From the NCBI RefSeq assembly GCF_037975245.1, contig NC_092576.1, positions 38,271,111-38,335,110 on the forward strand: DNA of 64,000 nucleotides, in the 5' to 3' direction. Origin of the DNA: Apostichopus japonicus. Lineage: Eukaryota; Echinodermata; Holothuroidea; Aspidochirotida; Stichopodidae. Shown in pieces: positions 40,190-54,200 of the stretch (positions are counted from its first letter, which is position 1; each line of letters starts with the position of its first letter). The position numbers and the translations under genes are program-made. The notes beneath the pieces are model-generated. The model searched no databases and had not been told where the DNA came from. It saw nothing but the letters and a program-made list of their open reading frames with translations.

Positions 40190-40266
40190 CTTTAAAGTGT
40201 CTTGATTTAATGACACTCGAAATCTGTTCAACGGGAATAGACGCAGGCAAAAAACAGTCAATAAAT
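40190..40266 (-). CDS. NLR linker exon, Z1 type (gene B)
   Basis: A 77-nt exon with acceptor TATTCACAG and donor GTAAGACA. Its first base completes a serine codon with the preceding Y exon (TC plus A). It then reads FIDCFLPASIPVEQISSVIK then SRHFK. Length, phase and the F-x-x-C-x-LPASI motif all match gene A 22487-22563. Confidence 0.65.
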
Positions 40267-41188
40267 CTGTGAATAAAATATAACAGTGTTAAAGTGAACA
40301 TGTAGACACATATCTTCATTTGTGGTACTTACGTATGTTATTTTGACTGCACGGTACTTCTTAAGTGTAAGAACATTTAGTATATGCCATAACATTGATT
40401 GCATGGTATATACAGACGTAAACATATGATAATTTTGTTTAGAAACAATCATGGTACACAAGTATTCATTCAATGTTTTATTTAAAATCAGTGACTTGTT
40501 CACGAGTTGCAATGAAATATTAACACAACGATATTGCAAAATTAACAAGCTTGTGAAGTACATGAATGTTCTTCGAAAATATTTCGTGGACTCAAAAAGT
40601 ATTTCTTGGTTTCTGAAAACGTTAGTTACTATACTAAGTTTATACTCGCGTGGTTATACATATGTCTCACTGACATTTAATTACAGCCATGGGTTCAGTT
40701 TCCAATTATATATGGATACAATGCTATATGCGCCAAAAATCAAATTGTATGCAAATAAATATGGCGCTGAAAGGTCTATTTTTCTAGTATATTATATTTT
40801 TTAAAGTGTATTTCATGTTCCAAAGTTTACTTGACAGCAGTTTGATGTACTATAAAATCGTATGTACACATTTGTTTAATGTTTATATCACATTTTACAT
40901 TGGAATTATTGAACTTTTTTCTACCGCTGAAGTTGATTCCGAATGTCCTATAGGGCTAATTCTGTATATTTTAAGCAATGTTTGAATAATACTTACGAAG
41001 CTTTTTTATTGTATTTCTGTTGAAAAGTTGAAATGACAGCATCATGATCTACTATAAATCCTTAGTACACATGTGTTTAAAGTTCATATCCCACTTAGCA
41101 GTGTATTTATTGAACTTTTCCCTGACTTTGACAAAATTTCTTACAGGACTTTTTATGTATATTTATGCAATATTTGTATAATACTTAC

Positions 41189-41387
41189 GACAATCTCTGC
41201 AACTTTTGACACTGCTGTACATATCTCCACACACTTAACAGTTCTTCTTGCGTAACCTCTCTTCCCTTCTCCATTCTGATTTCTCCAGGACTGGCATGAT
41301 AGGCACACGCAGCCCAGATTCCAGCGTGATTTCATTTTGGTCTGCATTGGCAAAAGATTTGTCTAGTACCAGACAGGACACGGGTAT
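41189..41387 (-). pseudogene. NLR LRR-like exon, first Y of gene B, frameshifted
   Basis: The acceptor CGTTTAG and donor GTAAGTAT are intact. It begins IPVSCLVLDKSFANADQNEI then LESGLRVPIMPVLE, and continues after a frame change near 41275-41290 as EKGREVTQEELLSVWRYVQQ then CQKLQRL. Without the correction it stops at NC. It pairs in phase with the NACHT exon before it and with Z1 after it, once the frame is mended. At 199 nt it is shorter than the gene A counterpart (212 nt). Confidence 0.6.
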
Positions 41388-41838
41388 CTAAACGTGAATT
41401 CAAATAAAACAATTTGTATCTGTATTACTAACGACCACAAACTGCATGTTTGCTTAAATGTCGCAAAAGTTTAGGACCCCACTCTCATACAAGAGAGCTG
41501 AACACTATTTTGTGGTCATCGAGTTTGCGAGGTTAATTCCTTTCAGTTTCTATATTTCTAAGCTAATGTGTAATAGCTTAATCAATAGTGACATGCTCAT
41601 TTAAAGACGTAAATTACTTTTTAATGGCAGACATTTGCATAATATATTGCAAATTTTGTTCTCTTCATTTTTAATAAATATATATAATATTACTACAATC
41701 TTTATGTTTAATGCAATTAAATAATTCAAAATATTGAAATAAATGTTATATCATGCATATTAAAGATTGTCAAAGTTAGGTTTCCGGGTTTAAGTTAATT
41801 ATATATATCGTTTGAACATGTATTGATTTACAATGTAC

Positions 41839-43283
41839 CTTGTTTTTCGATGCAACACGCAGAATTTGTAGCGTAGACCTTTGCAGTAGTTTACTCTCAT
41901 CCTTACCAATGGATGTAACACCAGAAGACACCAAATCAGATACTCTCTTATGAAGGTTTCAGTTTTCTCTTCTTGTTCAAGCATGCACAGAACTGCGATT
42001 TTTTTTTCCATCGTCTTTACTTTGCAGGTACTGAATAACTTTTTCGGCCGCAATCTTGTCAAGACCACATACAAATCGATATACATATTGTAATTCAAAT
42101 GGATCTAATTTGTCCAGAAAACTGTGTACAATCTCATTGCTGTTAGTAGACAAACATTCTGCAACATAAAAGGCAGCGTACCATTCGCAGAAGAGCTTGT
42201 GATAAAACCTCACCTCCTTTTTATACTGAATATGACTTTTGTCACTTACTTCATCCGCTATATCTAGAAGTTCTTCTTCAACAAGGATGCCGATGCGTGA
42301 ATACTGATCGTAAAATTCATATCCTAGTCGATTACGAAGATTTTCCTTATCCCAAACTATTTTCTGCTTTTTCTACTTAACGCTTCAAAAGCAATTTTGT
42401 CAAGAGCCTTGTGGTCGTTTTCTAATATAGCGAAAAAAGCTAGTTACGGAATTGAATGTTACCATCTTTTCATTTTCGTGTGTAATGTGAGCAAACATGA
42501 CAACAAATAGAGGAACTTGACACAGGTCATCAAGAAGTGGGTTTTTCTGTAGTTTTCGCATTAACTTTTCAACTGCTTTTTCATCTTCTCCAACAACAGC
42601 CTTTCGTATGCAGGTTCTGTAGGCTGCCTCATCAAACCCTTGAAGCCGAACACGTTCAGTGCGTGGTGCAAAATATTTCGGTAAGCACAATACTCTTGTT
42701 GTTAGAACTACTTTAATTCCCTGCAGCATGTTCTTATTCAAAATATAAAATATGTCTGTTTCTGCACTGTCTTGATCGGGATACTCATCAAAACCATCTA
42801 GCAAAACCAGCACGGAATCCATGTTAAGAACATCTGTTTTACATCCTCATCAATAATATTTGAATCCTTCGGAAGGATAAATTGTCTAATGGCACTGTAT
42901 ATCGAGTTAACTCTACCTAGCTGTCTCAATCGAAGATAAATCACAACGTTGATGTTTATTAGTGGTGAAGTGTGGACAGACTGGCACCAGTCATAAAGCA
43001 ATTGTAAAGTTAAAGTTGATTTTCCATATCCAGGTTCGCCTTCAAGAATTTGTCGTTTTGAGATTAGACATGTCTCACTGAGTATATCTTGATAAGTTCC
43101 TAGGCTTTCCCACCGCAATTGTCCTCCACCTCCGGGCAACTTAGCAAGAAAGTCTACACCGCCATTAACAGATACCTTGTCCACACAATACATCCTGTCT
43201 TTGATGTATGGTATTGGTTGAACTGAGTCATAAAGCAGTTCGTATTTGGATTTTATCTGTCCGATGAAAAGAGTTTTTTTTCT
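41839..43283 (-). pseudogene. NACHT-domain NLR receptor, gene B, main exon (several frame breaks)
   Basis: The paralogue of the gene A NACHT exon. The lead region is SVQPIPYIKDRMYCVDKV, Walker A GEPGYGKST, Walker B VLVLLDGFDEYPDQ, sensor LTTR, then LLDDLCQVPLFVVMFAHITH, EVRFYHKLFCEWYAAFYVAE and FELQYVYRFVCGLDK, ending STLQILRVASKNK at a GTACAT donor. Frame breaks: near 42823-42829 (before Walker B); at about 42410-42440, where about 22 codons present in gene A are missing; near 42370-42378; in an A9 run (T at 41999-42007); and near 41945-41955. The last two cancel each other. The acceptor phase at 43283 is also off by one base next to an A8 run. No first exon like that of gene A was found upstream. 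Confidence 0.8.
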
Positions 43284-43952
43284 CTGAAAATTCTGTAATC
43301 AATTAAAACTCGTTAAATTATATTATCATCATGAGAACAATGAATGTTCTTCCAAATGGTGTGGTAGTATTTGTATCAAAATGACATAACTGAAGACTTA
43401 AATGTCACTAATTGTTTCTTTAGCTAACTGTTATGGTATTTATTTTATATAAAGTGAGTAGCGTATGTCAAACCAATATGTGATTAATGTAAATTGGTCT
43501 TACGGCGTTTGAAGCTAACCTTAACAGCGTGTATATATTCAAATTTAATAGTAACAATGTTTCATGGTTTAGGAATAATAACTGCCTCACCTCTTGCTTT
43601 TTACATCATTGGCAAGGTCTGTCAAAAAACAGAGATGTGCATATGCGTTAGTGTCAAGGGTATGGATGTTGTTTTCTGAATTGTGGGACGTAAACATTTG
43701 AAATCTTGGAAGCGATTACATGAATATTACTTTAAAATATTCACATTTTGCTAACTACGTAATATACTAGTACCACATATCTTGTGTAATTGAAGTCTCT
43801 CAAGATATTTATATTTCTGCTTTCAAAAAAAGAATTCGTATGCAAAGTATGTCATTTAAAACGTCAGAACCTCCAAAGTATTACCTTAATTACTACAACC
43901 GTTCAAATTAATGTCAATACATTACTACTAAACACCGTATACAAATATATAA

Positions 43953-44099
<147 letters not shown>

Positions 44100-47000
44100 T
44101 GAATGCGGGCATATGTTTACATTCGTGCATGGTAGCCGTGGCCTATGTGTACCTTGGGCATCTGTTTACCAACTTCTTGGTAAACATAAGTCTGAGGCAT
44201 TACCAATTCAAATATCCTGCGTTGTGTTAACAAATTTCACTTCGTATGTAGCCAACACGATGGTATTTATTAGAAATTAACTTAGAATTGTTTGTATGTT
44301 CTTGCTATAAAGAGCATTTTCAGTGCAAATTTGAGCCTCACTCAACAGTGTATATAACGTTATTTTCGCATACGGTGTATGTAGGGTATATGTTAACCTC
44401 AACTTTCCGTGCAATATACGGGAAAACTAGGATATATATATCAGCGACATCCAGAATTTGTATTAAAGACACATGATTGCTATTCTTGGTGAAATTTGGA
44501 ATATTCTGGTTGTAAAATAACGAAAATTGGCAATTTTAGACCATCGCAGTACGAGACTTGTAACGACATGGCGCCATCAACTGTTTAGACACAGCACAGA
44601 GGTATACACTGTTCGTACGTACGCGAAGTAGGCTACGACTGTTGTACACATCCTGTATATCATCCAACGTAAGTATCTCATATTAGCTGTAATTTTATCG
44701 GTGAAAGACTACCGATAAGGTGCTCACTTGAAACCAAGGCTTACGCATTACCTGAATATCCAATATACTTCTTCATGTGAAACTTCTTCATGTCGCCACT
44801 AACAGCAGTATTATTGGATGGAAATTGTGCATATTAGCCGGTTGTACGGCATACCGTAGGCAAGCCTAAGCTAGGTACTATAGGGTAGGAGGTATCGAGT
44901 GTGCCGAGCCGAACAAGTACCTATCTCATTCATTAGGCTACTTGTTTATATTTGAAGGTCATGAGTAGGGGGCTTTGGGGCTTCCTTGCTGTTCTGAAGA
45001 ATTGTAGCCTAAATTTACGTGTCACTACTACTAGTATCATGGTGGGATAATTGACGCACTTAAGCCTAGGATTTGATCAACGATGTACTGTATATGAAGG
45101 AAAAATCCAAATCACTCAGCTGTACCTGTATGTGTTTTTCATATGTGTAGTTCCTCAGAAATGTAATGATCTCTAAATATTTAGGGTTCTGTGCTTATGC
45201 ACTGTACAATTGAGCAGAATTTGACCTCAAAATGTCTGCCGTGTCAAGTTCTTTCATACCCCTAAATTGACACATTCGTTGATAAGCTAACTGTAGTGTA
45301 GTGTAGGCCTTAGTATACATCAATTGACTTTGGATGAGCCTCTAAGCTCAGACAGGGCAGGTCCCAGAGATAAGTGGTATCATATTGAGGTAATGTTGGG
45401 TATTTTTAGGGTGTAAGATTCCAAATGACCAAGAAACGTGCAAAACTGGGTGGAGGGTGTTAAAAGCTTAAGAAAAACCACAATTTGGTCAGCAAATAGC
45501 TGAAATGAATTCAAGCTGATGAAATATGTAATTCTGCTAGACTACACAAAGTTTAGGTGGCCTGCTGTATCGTTGCTAGTAATATTTGAAGGTGCGTCAA
45601 TTACGAGGGTGCGCGCTAATCATGAAGCCTTTACTATACTACAGTTAGTTACTACTGTACTGTACTGCAACTTACGTGTAATGTATTGAATGGTGATACC
45701 TAGTACTAGGTACTGCAGTACTGGTAGTCCTACAACTTACAAACTACGTGTACAGTAGGCTAATCAATCGCAAATTCAACTAATTCAATGCAAACTTATT
45801 AAGAAAGTAAGTATCATATTTATCATGCTGGCAAATCAAAGCAGCTGTCACCACTGCCATTACCACTCAACAATTTGAACAATAAAGTACTACTGTAGTA
45901 GTATTGGGACATTTTCTTTGAATAAAGGACCCAAGGAGTTCTCAATCATCATAGTTTTCTAATGACATGCAATTGGTTTTTGATTTGTTAGTGCAATGTG
46001 AATTGTGTAATTTCAATTGAACAATGCTTTGATAAGGAAATATTGGAAGGTTTGGCTGTCAATTAATTTGAGCTAAGGCTGGGCAATTGTTTAATCAAAA
46101 TCTTCATGACTTATGGAAGTGGATTGACTTCATTTTAGTCCATATATTTATAATATTGTATATTCAATCAACAGGGAACATAATGAGAATGCTCACGCTT
46201 CAACCTACCTTTTGGAGATAAAGCCCACCAGCCTTCTATGCTTGACTAGTCTAGAATTTTTTACTCATTTATGGCCAGACACAATTGTTCAAATAGTGCA
46301 GATTAAAGAAGGGTGTCTTTGAACTCAGTCACATCTATGTATAATACTCATAGAGTAACATAACATATCCTAGGCCTATACTGTTACTTTAGTCTTAGAA
46401 GAGTTGTGACCATCCATCTTACACCTATTTTGTATTTCAGACCTGTAAGAAGACTAGCCATTTGCAGGCAGCTATTAACTACAGTACTGCAAAGAGAAAA
46501 CAGATCACACTTCATTGACATCTTGTTGGATAGATGACAAAATAGGTATAGTACATTGTTAAATTTTGTATCTTTTCCAGTTAAACTTTAGTACAAAGCA
46601 TTTTGTCAGAATTTATGTGTAACTTAAAGTGTGCTATCTGTATTCCAAATTCCAACATTCATCATTCCAACTCTACAAGAGATATTGCTCAAGCCAAGTT
46701 GGACAATAATCTGAACCTCTCAGAATCAATCAGTTTAACAACATTTATTATTTCATCATCTTTGCAAACTGAACTGTATCAGAAGAACACATACTAGTGA
46801 AACAAATAAGAAGAATGATGAATATATTTCCAGGCTAATTTGAAGTCAGAGCTTTTTTTTTTCACTTCTACAGTCTACAGCTAGAATGTAATCTCATAAG
46901 CTTTTAAAGTGATAGCATGCTTAATATGGGGCCAGTAAGTATAGATCTTTAAGATACAATTAGTTGATTTGTTGTAGTTTATGTGATCATGGGAGATGTA

Positions 47001-47745
47001 TACGTCTCACATCTCAATTGCTACACATACCAATTTTCTTGCAAAATTTTAAGTCAATTTTAAGTAATTTTGTGTCATATGTTATTATACAAAAAAGGTC
47101 CTGATCCGGCTGCAATAGTGTCTTTAAAGCTTTGATATGACTAGTGTTTGCACAAGTAACCCAGGTACCCACCCAACTGATAACTACCTGGTTCCGAACA
47201 TACTACCCGGTTCCAACGTAAAATGTAAAGTTATACAAATGTATAAGTTTGTTCAGGAAACCTATTGCCGCATTGTGTTTAATGTTTGCCACAATGTCCC
47301 CGAAAAATAAATTACAGTTACTGTAGAAATGTTGATACGCCTCAAGTTCATAGTCGCCATAGTCACAAGCTGCTATTTCATCAGTTAACACGTCAGATTC
47401 TTCTAGAATTAATGTATGTTACGCCTAATGTTCAGTTGTAACATAAGAACAGGCCTCGGAATATGGCCAATATTTTTTTCTCAAAGTAATGATGCTCAAG
47501 TAAGTGCAAACTTCCCAATTTAAAAAAAAACAACATTGGAGTAGTTTTTAGTCGTTATGACTTCTTTTTGTTATGTTCTGTCTGGTAATGTTTTACAATA
47601 ATTCTAGAGAAGTTATCAAAGTACTGTTAGGTACCTGAACCCCCCACCCCCCTTCTCCTTCGTATCTCTACTTACATCAATTCTTTAAAGTGCATTGAAT
47701 GTCATCTATATTCAAATCAATTGAGGAGTATATGTTTCTCTTTAG
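44100..47745. other. No firm gene; possible plus-strand untranslated exons
   Basis: A strong plus-strand donor (AACGTAAGTATC, exon side ending at 44668) follows GC-richer sequence, and an acceptor TTGTATTTCAG at 46431-46440 opens a segment to a GTATAG donor near 46546. Neither segment is open in all frames, so if real they would be 5' untranslated exons of the plus-strand candidate gene at 47.7-55.0 kb. Nothing else is recognised. Confidence 0.25.
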
Positions 47746-47805
47746 CAGCCAGAGAATGAGGAAGAACCTACAGACAGTGATGTCAGAGATAACTCTGTAG
47801 TACCC
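47746..47805 (+). CDS. Candidate acidic exon of an unknown plus-strand gene
   Basis: A 60-nt segment bounded by TTTCTCTTTAG and GTAAGTTT, open in phase 0: QPENEEEPTDSDVRDNSVVP. The splice sites are good and the segment is strongly acidic, unlike the surrounding AT-rich sequence. It fits in phase with the exons at 54461-54508 and 54875-54991. I do not recognise the family. Confidence 0.35.
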
Positions 47806-48002
47806 GTAAGTTTTTGTTGCACTTGTTTTCCATTCTGTTGTTTCGGACAAATTTGTTTATATGTCAGGTAAGTTGCATACATTTGTGGATATGATCGCAC
47901 CTGTGCACTAGCTCTGTTTACCACACAGAAAAGTGATGCTCTGATAAGCCCTTTCTCTGGAGAGTTAAAACTTTGTATTTCTGTGGAGGTGTGAGTGTGT
48001 GT

Positions 48003-48022
48003 GCGGGGGGGGGGGGGGAGGG
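48003..48022. repeat. Poly-G tract after (GT)n
   Basis: A run of more than a dozen G after GTGTGTGTGC. A similar (TG)n-Gn tract follows the exon at 54461-54508 (about 54531-54554). Comparable runs occur at about 1506, 25122, 25627, 47640 and 58723. These are simple repeats. Confidence 0.85.
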
Positions 48023-49237
48023 GGATAACATGGGATTGGCTGGTAATCAGTTTGTTTAGTTTGTTTAACATGGACCACTGATGTTATACTTAAGTATATA
48101 TTTGGGTAAAACACTGACAACAATAAGCGAACCTTTGATCGGTTACGTCATTTCTGAACAAACCAAGCCTTCCGGGGAATTAAACACTATGGGAAAGGGC
48201 TAAAATGTTTTTGGCAAGAATGTAATACTGATAGTGAGAATGCTTTAAGTTAAGGTAATCGGGTAAGATTATACTTCACAGAGATGCAAAACGGTGAATA
48301 AAAAATGTCTCGTTCAAAGGTTCTCCCTCGATTGTATTATTATTGTATTTTTAGAGCCCTTTGGGTGCAGTTTGCTTCTCATTCCGCTTCAAGTACAGTT
48401 TTCCACACTCAGCCTTGCAGTTGTAATAGTAAATACACAATGGTACTTATCAATTGACGCTAGACAATATAATCAAAACCATACGTCGTAACTTTTTCGT
48501 GGGAATGGAGCATTCACTTCTTGATTCTAAAGAAATGAAACCCTTCTAAAAATTACAAAAACAAAAACCTTTTCAAATCTTGTCTATTGTGGTCACCACA
48601 GAAAGTCAGCAAGATCACCTAATGTTATTATATTCAATTGAGCCTGAATCAAAACGAGTTCTTCGATATCCATACAGTTGTACCTTTTGTTTCGTTTTCA
48701 TAAAAATACTTTATTTATATATATATTTTTTTTTTACTGTTGTTGTCTTCCTTATAGCTACCGCCAGTTGTCTCAGTATATTTAAGTGAACATTGTCAAA
48801 ACATAACTTTTATTTCCACTTTCATAAATACAAATTTTTACTATACAAAACTTTCCATATCACGAGACAGAACCAAACATATTTAGATTTTTTCTTGGTG
48901 CGTTTATTGTTATCCCGTGTAATAGTTCAGCAAAATTACAACAGAGCTCGATTAGCAGCAGGTTCTGTTTTCAATCTAGAAATATACAAGTAACCGTATT
49001 TCAAACATATCTTGTACCCTGGTAATAAAATACACATTCAAGTAAGACTGCTTTATCTTCATGTACCGTCTTTACAGAAGCGGTGACCGCTCTTATTAAA
49101 ACATGAACAATATCTTTTGAAGCAACCTACCAATTTGACGAATGTATTCGGCACTGATATAACAACAACTTTTAAAGCTAGATTTGTTTAATAAAAGCCA
49201 TTTCTTTCATTTATTTTGATTACAAATTGATATGGGG

Positions 49238-51250
49238 GATCGGGAGGTAGGATTACTGATAAAAATGAAGTATAAGTAATTCGTCGCTACCGGAGGAGTT
49301 GATTGACATCCGTAGAAATTGTACCGATGCTCTTTAAACGAACTCAAACTAGTGAGAAATTAATGAAGTTACAGATGTCATTCCAGGAGTTGGCTGAGAA
49401 ATAGGGAAATTGTGATTTCATCACTTCAGAGACTCCTCGATATGCGTACACCGAGTTCAAGGTACATGACACCTTTGTTTTAAGGAAAGATTGCGAAACA
49501 ACATTTCTAGCCTTTGCAGACCTCATGGCAGTTGACCTTAACGTTTATTACTACTATTACTAAGATATGAAAGTCAATGGTTGGTACATGCTCATAGCCT
49601 TGTTAGTAATTATGTAATGCTAACACGTGCATGTAGCCCTACATATTGTTTTAATTATGATATTCGAAAATTACACCTTGGCTCTATGACACAACGTAGA
49701 CTAGACAGTCCTTGCCGGAAGAAAAACAGGACAAGCTGACTTCAATTGACTACGTGAAATTGTATTGCTTAGGTGATTGCGATATAACTGTGTGAGTTAA
49801 TTCCTTCATAGGTTTATCATTTTGATTATTTTGTCATTTTGACACATCTGCAATGGCCATGAAATATGTTTTTCTTCCGTTTTCCAAAGACTTTAGGTAG
49901 AATTTTGATTATAACGAAGGATATGATAATTACAAAAGTAATGCTCCATAGAGTGAGAGAATGTAGGATAGAGACTGAAATGGTGTTCTGCTTTGGAATA
50001 TTATAAATGTTCTTGCCTCTGTATTTTATAATCGTAAGAATTGGTTCTCATAAAATGCAAAAGGTGTACCAGACACTATATTATCACTCCGACAGTTTAA
50101 ATATGTTAAATATGTTAAACTACAGCTGTACACTAGCTGGAATAAGGAAGTCAAACAATGACTAAGCTTTTGACAAAAGGCCTAACTATAACGCAATATT
50201 TCCTCAGAAATATAAAGCAATAACCTGATGCATGGGCACATATGCATTCAGATGTTTTATATTGGTTCAACTTTACTACATCGTCCTCATTTCATGACGC
50301 TTTTCTTTGTGGAGAAAATTGCAGGAAGGGGAGATTACTGGGAGAAAATGAAGTATTAGTAATTCGTAGCTACCAGAGGAATTGATTTGACATCCGTAAA
50401 CATTGTACCGGGGCTTATTAATAGAGCTCAGATTAGTAGGAAGTTAATGAAGTTACATAAGTCATTTCCGGGATTTGGCTGAGGAATAGGGAGGTTGAGA
50501 TTTCATGACTCAAGAGACACTTCGATATATGTACACCACCAAGTTCAAGGAACACGACACCTTTGTTTTAGGGATAGTTTGCAAAACAACATTTCTAGCC
50601 TTTGTAGACAACATGGCAGTTAGAATTTAACGTTTATTACTACTAAGATATTAAGTCAATGTTTGTTACATGCTGATGGCATTTCTAGTAATTACGTAAT
50701 GCTGAAACGCGCATGTATCCATACATATTATTTCATCTATGACATTCAAAATTACACCTTGACTCTATGACCCAACATAGACTAGACAGACCAGGAAAAG
50801 TTACCTTTCAATTAACTACGTAAAATGTGGTTGCTGAAGTGATTGCGATATAACTGTGTGAGTTATTTCCTCCATGGGTTTAACATTGATATCCTTTTTA
50901 CACATCTACAGTGGCAGTGGAATACAATGTACTTCCGTTTTTTAAAGACATGAGGCAGCATTTTGATTATAAAGAAGGATATGATAATTAAAGAAGTAAT
51001 GCTCCATAGAGTGAGAGAATGTAGGATAGTGACCAAAAAAGGTGTTCTTCTTTGGAATTTTATAAATGTCCTTGCCTTTGTGTTGTATCATCGATATAAT
51101 AGTCCCCATGAAATGCAAAATGTGTACCAGACACATTATTATTATTACTGTGACAGTTTTAAATATGACTGTTGTATGTTAAACCACAGTTGTACATGGA
51201 TAGGAATAAGGAAGCCAAACAAGAACTAACCTATTGACAATGGCCCTAAC
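49238..51250. repeat. Tandem duplication, two units of about 0.93 kb
   Basis: The unit at about 49238-50165 recurs at about 50325-51250. Shared landmarks include ACATTTCTAGCCTTTG (49501 and 50589), GCTCCATAGAGTGAGAGAAT (49943 and 51001) and ATGTAGGATA (49961 and 51019). The spacing shifts from 1088 to 1058 bp because of indels. The copies are clearly similar by eye along their whole length. No conserved open frame exists in both copies, so this looks non-coding. It lies in the putative intron between the candidate plus-strand exons. Confidence 0.85.
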
Positions 51251-51259
51251 TGTAACGCA

Positions 51260-54200
51260 ATATTTACCCTTTAGTTCTAGCTAGAATACGAAGTCATACA
51301 TTGTAACGACTAGAAACAAATCTAAATATCATATTGAAATTCTAAACCTTCAACAGAAGAGAATTACCTAAAAGATAGGTCCAGTCAAACGAAACTTGCA
51401 CAGCCAGGCGTTTTAACAGAGCCACGACTTCTGTTTATTTGAGTATGATATGCTTCAATTGTGTAGTATCAAAATGGCGTCTCCTGTTCGGGTTGCATAT
51501 TTCCTAACACGCTTGTAGTCACTGACTAATCTCAAAGTTCGTATTGACATTAAAGTAATTTGATGGGTCCACTATAGACACATAAATGGAGAGGGTTTTT
51601 ACTGACTAAATGTAACAGATGAAACGTTTTATATGGAAACTAACATTCTTTTGTAACTAATTGATTAGGGTGAAAAGAATTCCTTTCTGTAGAGTGAAGA
51701 GATAGCCTAAATAATGTTTGTAACGCTTATATTTTTACAAATGAAAAAATTGTTAGTACTGTTATTAAACTTGAAAACATAATTAATATACCCTGGTATA
51801 CCTGAAGTTTAACAATGTACCGTATATGGATCCTGATGTGTATCCCGCAAGAAGCTCTCGATTCTTGAAATGTAAAACGTATATATGATTTTCTGAAAAG
51901 TACTGACTTACATTATTTGCGTCAATGAAAGACATAGACGAAATGTATCATAAACAATTGTAACAAGGGAAATGAACTAATTTTGGTAAGATCATTAGGT
52001 TAGACTCGTTTTTATGTTCCGTGCAGATTACTAGAGAAAATGAAAATACGTAGGTACAATGCAGGCCAATTTCCATCCGAACCTCTATAAATATCGCATA
52101 TAGCATATTATACAGACTCAAAGTATTATTTACTTTTTCTTTTCATCTTATTCTAAACTGGCAACGATTCAGTGATAACTGTGTCCACTTATTGTCAATA
52201 TGTGCAACCGAAAGGGTGTAACATGACTATTTTTTTCTTGTTACTTGTTAAATAGTTATTTAGCAATACACTTGTAGTTCCGAGGAGTTGTAGAGTCGTA
52301 AAGTTCGGCAAGGACCACAAGTGACAATATCAGCCATAGTTATTTATGTTGAATAGGTTATAAACGCCGGGACTTAACACGTTTGTAAATAACTTACAAT
52401 GAATTACAACCATGTACTGTGAAGCAATAAAATAACAGATGTGTCAGTGGACTATAACTATACTATTAATATGTATGCTGTTACCCCCTTTATGATGTTT
52501 AATATGTAAGAAGTTATGAATACATTAGTAGCAGTTGGCTAACGATCATCACATGCTGCACAAACGCTTTGGTATACTAAGCTTGACGACTAAACGCTTT
52601 CATTACTAGCATGTACCATTGGTTTATATGTCTGGCTGTATTGGCTTTTGGTTAAGGCTTTCAAGAAAATGAGTAAGCTCCATCTTCCCTTGTAAAACAT
52701 TGTTCACATTGAATTCAAAAGGTCACATAGCAATAACAAAGAAGTCATGTATACAGTATAATATGATCATTGGGGTGATCATCATGTTAACATTGTGATA
52801 TCATGATAACGGAAAGTAAAAACTACTACTTTATGTCATTACAATTGAGATTCATATTCACACTCATTCAAGATAGGTTTTGTTATCAAAAATGATATAA
52901 ATCTCATTATTTGTTATTGATTGTTTTGTCGTATTGTTTGATTTGCTTAAATATATCATCGTATACAATGCAATGTTAAGATAGAGTTTGGTATCGACAT
53001 CATGTATACCCTAATGATGTAAGCCAATTGGTTTCCCTTGCTCTTCTAAACTGCATGTCAATATAACGTTACCATACACCCACCTTACAGCTTTACATAC
53101 AATGATAGATACCTGGCGGAAGTCAATCATTTGAATCAAAGTTCATACAAAGCGAAAGTAACCTTGATTAACAAAATGCAAAGAGCGTTTTGAGTTTGGT
53201 TTCATTTAAATAAGTCTACAAATAATTGCAATCAGAACAAATTAAACCCCTTCTTAAGTTTGTCACCGAATTGAGAGTTTTGGTCTAGTGTGAATAAGTT
53301 TGAGTTATCTGTACATTTTATCTACACAGATAATATTTTTAAATTAGCTTATGACGTAAGAAAATATTTTATTTCACATTTTGCAAATAATCATGAACTA
53401 TAAATATCAATAACTTAACGACGAGTTATATGTATCGAGTTGTATTAACATTAATGCTCGAAGTAAGTACCAAAATTTGCCTTAGTCAGAGAATGTTTTT
53501 AATATATAAGATATAAGACAACACTCAATTGGTTTGTATCATATATGACATGAATTGACTCATGCTTCTTTGTGAAATAACTGGCCACCTCATTTATGCT
53601 TTGTAGTCGTTTCCAAACGTTAAGTAAAGTCAGGTTATACAATTAACTAACATACTGTAATGTATTAGCTAACTATTTGTATTGCCCGCCTTCAAATATG
53701 AGAGCACAATGCACCATAGCTATTACACTATCATCACAATCAGGCCGATTCAGTAATATACTATTCAAACCCTTTATCAAAAGTAACACGTACCAAGCAG
53801 TAACAATACAGTCTTTCTTCATTGATATGAACGTGATTGGGGTACTTGATCGTTGCAGTTTATCTTACAATAGGCCCAATAAACCAAAGTTCAGCAACAA
53901 CGAAAACAAATTTTGCATAAGTCAAAAATGCTTTGTTTATTGAGCAAACACAATTATTCATCAATTCTGTAGTAACTGATATTTCGTAATACTCGTAAGG
54001 TTAAAGCGAGTTCAGCTATTTATATAAACTGCGGTGACCTCTCATAGGCAAACCAAGGTTAGCGATATTTTACAATAATGCTTGAAACTTGAAACCAATG
54101 TAAATACAATCGACATTATTCAACGTTCAACGTATTATATTGTGGACGACAGGAAAAAAACAAGCATTGATCAGTGCAACTCTACCGATGTCAGTACAAT

